Shown here in pieces: positions 59,301 through 64,000 of a stretch of DNA of 64,000 bases. Under the pieces are notes generated by a model that was given only the letters and a program-made list of their open reading frames with translations, had not been told where the DNA came from and did not search any database. Numbering within the stretch: the first letter of the stretch is position 1; every line of letters starts with the position of its first letter. A program made the position numbers and the translations under genes. The DNA comes from Zanthoxylum bungeanum (lineage: Eukaryota; Streptophyta; Magnoliopsida; Sapindales; Rutaceae): positions 122,931 through 186,930 of the forward strand of contig SKCR01033443.1 in the NCBI GenBank assembly GCA_019454045.1. The letters run 5' to 3'.

Positions 59301-59825
59301 TCCAGTGACGATGGCTGTTTCCACAAAATTCATTTTTTTTTTTTTTTATCATTGACAGCTCTTATTTGACAATTTTTGGGTGTTTGAGAAAATAGACATT
59401 ATTGCTGAGGGTTTGAGAAATGCAGTTCAAATGCTCTCTATTACTAATGTAATTATTATTATTATTATTATTATTTTGCTCATTTTGGGTTTATATGCAG
59501 CCGGGGGTCTGAAAAATATTTCAGGAGAGGATCAAGACTAAACTGGCCTGAAGGGGCAGTTTCTAGGGAGAGTATTAGAGCTGTGAAGAAGCTGGATCAT
59601 CTGAAGGTTTTTTTTTTTTCCCTCAGCTGTTGAGGAAACTGTTTCTAGATTTCCATTTTGGTAGTTTTAACATACTGTTGTTTTATGCAGAGTATGGTAT
59701 CACTTCATATAGACAGTTCAAGGTCTACACTTATTGACTTATTGCACGGTTTGTTGAGATATGATCCTTCGGAACGTCTCACTGCTCGACAAGCTCTCAA
59801 TCACCCATTTTTCAGGAATACATGA
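56355..59825 (+). CDS. AFC3: LAMMER-type dual-specificity protein kinase, AFC3-like (12 exons)
   Basis: Plant CLK/LAMMER kinase; members phosphorylate SR splicing factors. Exons: 56355-56423, 56523-56652, 56872-56898, 56985-57141, 57225-57273, 57584-57698, 57866-57957, 58058-58205, 59016-59080, 59170-59267, 59501-59606, 59691-59825. All introns are GT-AG and all phases match, giving 396 residues (Arabidopsis AFC3 is about 400). Visible parts: basic N-terminus RKRRR (residues 7-11), glycine loop GEGTFG (74-79), ATP lysine K96 in VAVKVV, alpha-C glutamate E111, catalytic HTDLKPEN (191-198), DFG (235-237), APE (257-259) and the family signature [12 protein letters not shown] (296-307). No stops or frameshifts, so it is probably functional. 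The N-terminal exon is supported by the [15 protein letters not shown] start and the in-phase splice to AQRALVV. A family-A element sits 970 bp upstream. Confidence 0.95.
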
Positions 59826-61069
59826 ATAAAAGCCCATTGGCAGAGTAATGTTAGTTGTGTTGGTTGTTTTTAGGAAATGAAAGGCTCAGACAAAGAGCTT
59901 TGAATTTCTCATATACATGAAATATGTGCATAAATGTTAAGCTTAATGAAAATGTTTTTGTTGTATTTTATGAAGGAGCCATTGTTTGTTGTTTAGAGTT
60001 TACAATAGCAGTACAATGAAGACGGATGATGTGCTAAACTCAATTATTTTTCTCATGATAAAAGTTCCACGGCAAAATTGAAACATTTACAGTTGCATCT
60101 TAGCATTCTTGAAACTAGTCCTTCTAAAACGCGGTAGGCGGCTGCGTTTTCATTAAGCGGTACAATGCCGCTGCGATTAGGGCCAAATCAGCGTCTACGC
60201 ACTCGGCAATGGTTTTTCTTAATTTCTAATACCCCTCAATTTATTGCAGCATTTTGGGGCTTATTAGTTATTACACTCATTCAATTCTTCCCTGTACGCA
60301 CATTCAAAATCAAACCAAAAATAACTACAAAAAGTGAATCCTCTCTCCTCAAGTCCAAAACGTGAACAAGCTTAGACTATTTCACTGTAATTTTTTTATT
60401 TTTTATTTTTTATTTTTACAACACAAATATCTATTAATTTTAGCACAAACTATTAACACTTGCATGATTCAACACAAACCCAAAGTTTCTACAAGCTTTT
60501 TTTCAAACTATTAACACTTGCGTGATTCAAGACAAGCCTATTTTCCAATTTCTTCAACATAAACCCTCCTTTATGTATATAGATATATTCCCTAATGTTG
60601 AAAGACTCTAAATCCTTCAATTTTAGTTGTTTCTCGACCAATTGATCATATAGGCATTTACTCCATCACTCAAATACAGTTTTCATCAAAAATTTAACAA
60701 ATATAAAAATCCCCTACCAATTGATGATATATAAATATTCTCCATTACTCAAACACCATTTTCATCAAAATTGTAACAATTATGAAAAATCCGAAATTAT
60801 CTTTAAACCCTAATTTCAAAAGTTCAATTTAATTTTTAATTTTTGATTTATTGTTAGTACGTCAACACTTAATTGGTTGATTTGATTAATATTTAAGCAC
60901 TTTGTGATTTATAGCTATTAATTCTTTAATTTTATTTATTAATTATGCTAAATTTATTGTTTATGTTAATTTAAATTTGTTTTATTTTTAGGTTTTAAGT
61001 CATGTCTTCAAGGTTCAATAATGATTCTTCCACGACCTTTAATTAAGTTCTTAAACAAAAATAAATAAT
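59826..61069. other. 3' flank of the kinase gene, no gene recognised
   Basis: The 3' UTR probably ends within 100-200 bp of the stop. Tandem duplications: ACTATTAACACTTGCRTGAT at 60449 and 60508, and CCAATTGATSATATA with a TTTTCATCAAAA block from about 60639 and 60717. 60120-60185 has small inverted repeats (AAAACGC/GCGTTTT). The 66-codon frame at 60165 has no recognisable domain. Confidence 0.5.
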
Positions 61070-61330
61070 GTTGGATGGGAGTATGGGCCTTTAATGAATT
61101 CAAACAACTTGAATAAAGTTAAATATAAGTTATATGTCAAAGTTTTTTCCTAGTGAGTTTATAAAATGAAAAAATAGATTGGGCCGTTTGTCCAAAATCA
61201 AATAAGGAGGATCGAGAGAAATGTAAACAAGCCATTATAGATGCAATGAATAAGAAAACAAATAAAATGAAGGAAATGAGTTAATATTGAGGGACGATGA
61301 AGACGAAATTCATGAAATAGTATTGACCTT
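61070..61330 (+). pseudogene. hAT-type BED zinc-finger transposase remnant
   Basis: Frame from 61070 reads GWEYGPLMNSNNLNKVKYKL and YVKVFS. After a shift it continues AVCPKSNKEDREKCKQAIID and AMNKKTNKMKEMS (61201-61284), then an acidic LRDDEDEIHE stretch. The WEYG...KVKCK.C..VFSGG pattern and the C-P-K linker are those of plant BED-finger hAT proteins. The metal-binding cysteines read Y here and stops follow. No dimerisation domain or inverted ends were found. Confidence 0.55.
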
Positions 61331-64000
61331 TTAGGTCTCATGCCCTATATTGATTTTGATTATACCAAATCATGTATTAACTGTATTTTTGGTAAAAGCA
61401 CCTGACATGAAAAATCATGAAGTCCAAGTATAAAAAATGAGCTCAAGATCAAAGAAAATCAAGAGTAGCTCAACGACATTCAAGAATGAAAAAGAATAGA
61501 TTAGAGTATATCACTTTCATTTCTTATAATGCATTTTTAGTAAGATTATGCATGATAAGTATCTAGGAGCTCAAACCAATTTTACACATGTATATCTTAC
61601 AAAATTACATGTTTTTATCAAATAATAAAAGCTTATTTAATCTCAAGTGTCAAAATTATTTTCAAACTTTTTGGTTTTAAAAGAATACATTTGATATTTG
61701 ATTTCAAAACTCCTTATTTGATTTCAAAATATTAGTGTTTAAGTTGTAATATCTTTTGATTTTTGAAATGAGGACTAAAATATAATGTTTCCAAAATTTT
61801 AGCTCAGAACGGACGTCCAATGGTCATAGACCAGATGACCAATGTTGGTTCTATGACTGGTCCTACGCTAGTCTAAACCTTGGTACAAACTTGAGCTTTG
61901 GAAAACCCTAAGATCGGGCGTCAAGTCCTCGATAACGGAGGTCCGAAGTGTCTATTATATGACCATTATAGGGAGTTTCATTAGCAACCGGGAAGGCAAG
62001 TGATTAATGAATTCTTATGCAGGTTACTTGAGGCGTGGATGTTAGCGGGGTTATCGATCCTTGTAAAAAATATGTGTGCATCTCTTTTCATTATCCATTG
62101 TACTTTAAATTTGACTATATTGCTTATTTATTTTTAGCTTTGTTCATGTGCTAAATTGGATGATATTTGATATTAATTGGATGAACTAATTGGAATATCA
62201 TTGAGATTGCATATTGTGGATGGATTTGTGGGCTTGGAGTCTTTGAATTGAATTGTGTTAGAGAATGGTGCTCTGAGGGCCATCTTGAAAGTATAAATCA
62301 TAGTTATTCATATATAAAAGTTCATTTATATCATTATAATACGATATATGGTATTATTCTGGTCTTTTCATGTATTATAGATATAAAGAAGTTTACATCA
62401 GACTAAGAGTTAATATTCTATATGATAGAATTATCACAATTGTTAGGACCTTGTATGAATAAGAATAAAAACTCATGAATATTTATCATTGTGGCATAAT
62501 TACAATAAGTTGCATTAAGGTGCTAAGAAATGTCACTATTCAGTATATTCCCAAAAGGTATCTCGGTCATATGTTTAATGACATGGGTTAATAAGTACAC
62601 GGTTGGACTGACATGTGGTCTATATACGTTTAGCCTTGTGGTCGATCTTAGCTGACCATGAACTTATATGAAGTTCATATAAATCACATGGGTATTCAAT
62701 ATAAGACTGGATAGACTGACTCAGAGAAGACACCTATTATATATATCATCCAACCTTCTATAGGTGTTCAATAGTTTAGCAGTATATATGATATTTGACT
62801 GAATATGGCGCGGTACTCGTGAGTTATCCACCTTATAAGCTTATCACAGACCTTTCATGGAGTGACAATTGGTTTTCATCGGGTTGGTTTGTCGACATGA
62901 TCCGTCTCCCCAAATGATTGGGCTTTATACCCGTGCTTCGTGATAGTATTTCATAAATATTTTGATCAAAAGCAACAACCTCAAAAATCATTTCCGTAAG
63001 TGGAACAACATTGAAAATGATCTTCCATAAATTATTCAGCTCGAAAACCCAATATGAAATTTTGGTTATGGTTGAGCTCAGAGAGACTGTAATAATGACA
63101 GGAACGATTCTCCTTCACTCTCTACTCATGTGGAAGTGAATTAGCAGAAGCTTTAAAAATAATTTGGGTTTTTTTCTTTGTGAACTCCACTTGATCTTTC
63201 TAGTTACGACTCTTCACCAAGAAAGATACATGTGTGCGTGTTGATGCCCTTTGTTCTTCAAATGAGTTGAACAAGAATACAATAAAAAAACTCTTTTGAT
63301 TTTATTATGTTGATTTTTCGTCTTTGTAAAATCGAAAACTGTAAGATTTATTCTTCTCGCAATTTGCATGAAAAAGGTTATATTTTTATTTGTGATTTGC
63401 GTGAATAAGAGATGATAGAATTAAGGTAAAAATTATAATATCCTGAATTTTTCGAAGTAATTCTGGAAGATTTCTGAATAAAAGTTTAGGTTTCGAAACT
63501 GGATGATGTTCGAAAATAAGAGCTTATGTGTTGGAAAATAGATCGAAATATTTTTAAGTGAAGTTTCGTCGCATTAGAAAATACGTGGTTTCGAGAACCG
63601 GTTACGTGATTCATATTTATATCGTTATACGTAGAAAGATTGTTGTTTCGACTATAAAAATAGCAAAAAAACTATGATTGAGTTGATTCTTAAACTATTA
63701 TACTCGTTTTTGCGATACCAACAATTTTCATGTTGAACACTTTTTGAAATTTACATAAGAAGGGCTTCTAAAATATGAATTTTCAAGAAAACCCATGGCA
63801 GGGACTTAGCTCCAATTTTGCGGGGGCCAAAACGTAATTTTCGAATACTTTTCTATAAATACCTCAAAGTTTCTCATAATTATAAAAATGGCATACTTTC
63901 CCAAACTCCTCCACTTGACCCCATCCTAAAAAATGGTGTGGAGAACCCTTGGTCGCGCCGGCGGCCTGATGGCCATTGCCGGCTGGTGCGACGGTCCAGA
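61331..64000. other. AT-rich intergenic DNA, no gene recognised
   Basis: No domain-bearing frame, RNA gene or paired terminal repeat seen. 62400-62950 reads like LTR-type non-coding sequence (phrases similar in style to the copia LTRs), but no borders were found. The last 60 bp are GC-rich and cut by the window end. Confidence 0.4.

Noticed and set aside
60120..60185. Small GC-rich inverted repeats as a MITE
   Set aside because: Arms are only 5-7 bp and no TSD or second copy is visible.

Overview
This is 64 kb of nuclear DNA from a flowering plant, most likely a eudicot. It has spliced genes with GT-AG introns, copia elements primed by initiator tRNA-Met, 5-bp target-site duplications (TSDs) and AT-rich intergenic DNA. 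I do not assign a species. Only one intact host gene is visible: a 12-exon LAMMER-type protein kinase of the AFC3 class at 56355-59825 (+). Roughly four fifths of the window is LTR retrotransposon sequence, much of it nested.

Layout. (1) 1-3805: truncated gene-carrying LTR element of family A (minus strand), with 44-bp tandem repeats, a captured HSP70-14/15 fragment, a primer-binding site (PBS) and one LTR. (2) 3806-7333: a LOG-like gene fragment, then a polypurine tract (PPT) and a candidate 3.15-kb Ty3-type LTR (plus strand). (3) 7334-29503: a nest of Ty1/copia elements, all on the minus strand. E3 (leader 7334-9372, LTR start 9373-9954) is interrupted by E2 (9955-29503), whose left LTR is split by E1 (10539-20401, TSD CAGGT/CAAGT). 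(4) 29504-33529: AT-rich DNA with a SINE-like piece. (5) 33530-44161: a solo LTR (TSD GCTTA) split by a copia composite, E4 (33940-43621, TSD GTCAG), which has parts of three LTRs. (6) 45110-50901: E5, a gag-only non-autonomous copia element (TSD CTTAG). (7) 51146-55382: a complete second family-A element (TSD CCTTG) carrying a different gene fragment, from the ubiquitin ligase SUD1/DOA10. (8) 55388-64000: the AFC3 kinase gene and its flanks, including a decayed hAT BED-finger remnant.

The main result is family A. Two copies share LTRs, PBS, a leader of about 120 bp and a 43/44-bp repeat tract. Neither copy shows recognisable gag or pol; in copy 1 only the part inside the window can be judged. 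Each holds a different host-gene fragment, without visible introns, at the same internal position. This looks like a parasitic LTR element that repeatedly swaps captured transcript pieces into one slot. Other points worth a look are a regularly spaced GTTCGAAC palindrome array before the TATA box of the E5 LTR, whose mutations are all CpG-type transitions; three CACGTG boxes upstream of a TATA box in the Ty3-type LTR; and the three-LTR composite that still keeps its outer duplications.

Copia gag and pol are broken by stops and frameshifts in E1, E2 and E4. E5 keeps an open gag of 365 codons. Domain limits inside decayed pol regions are approximate.
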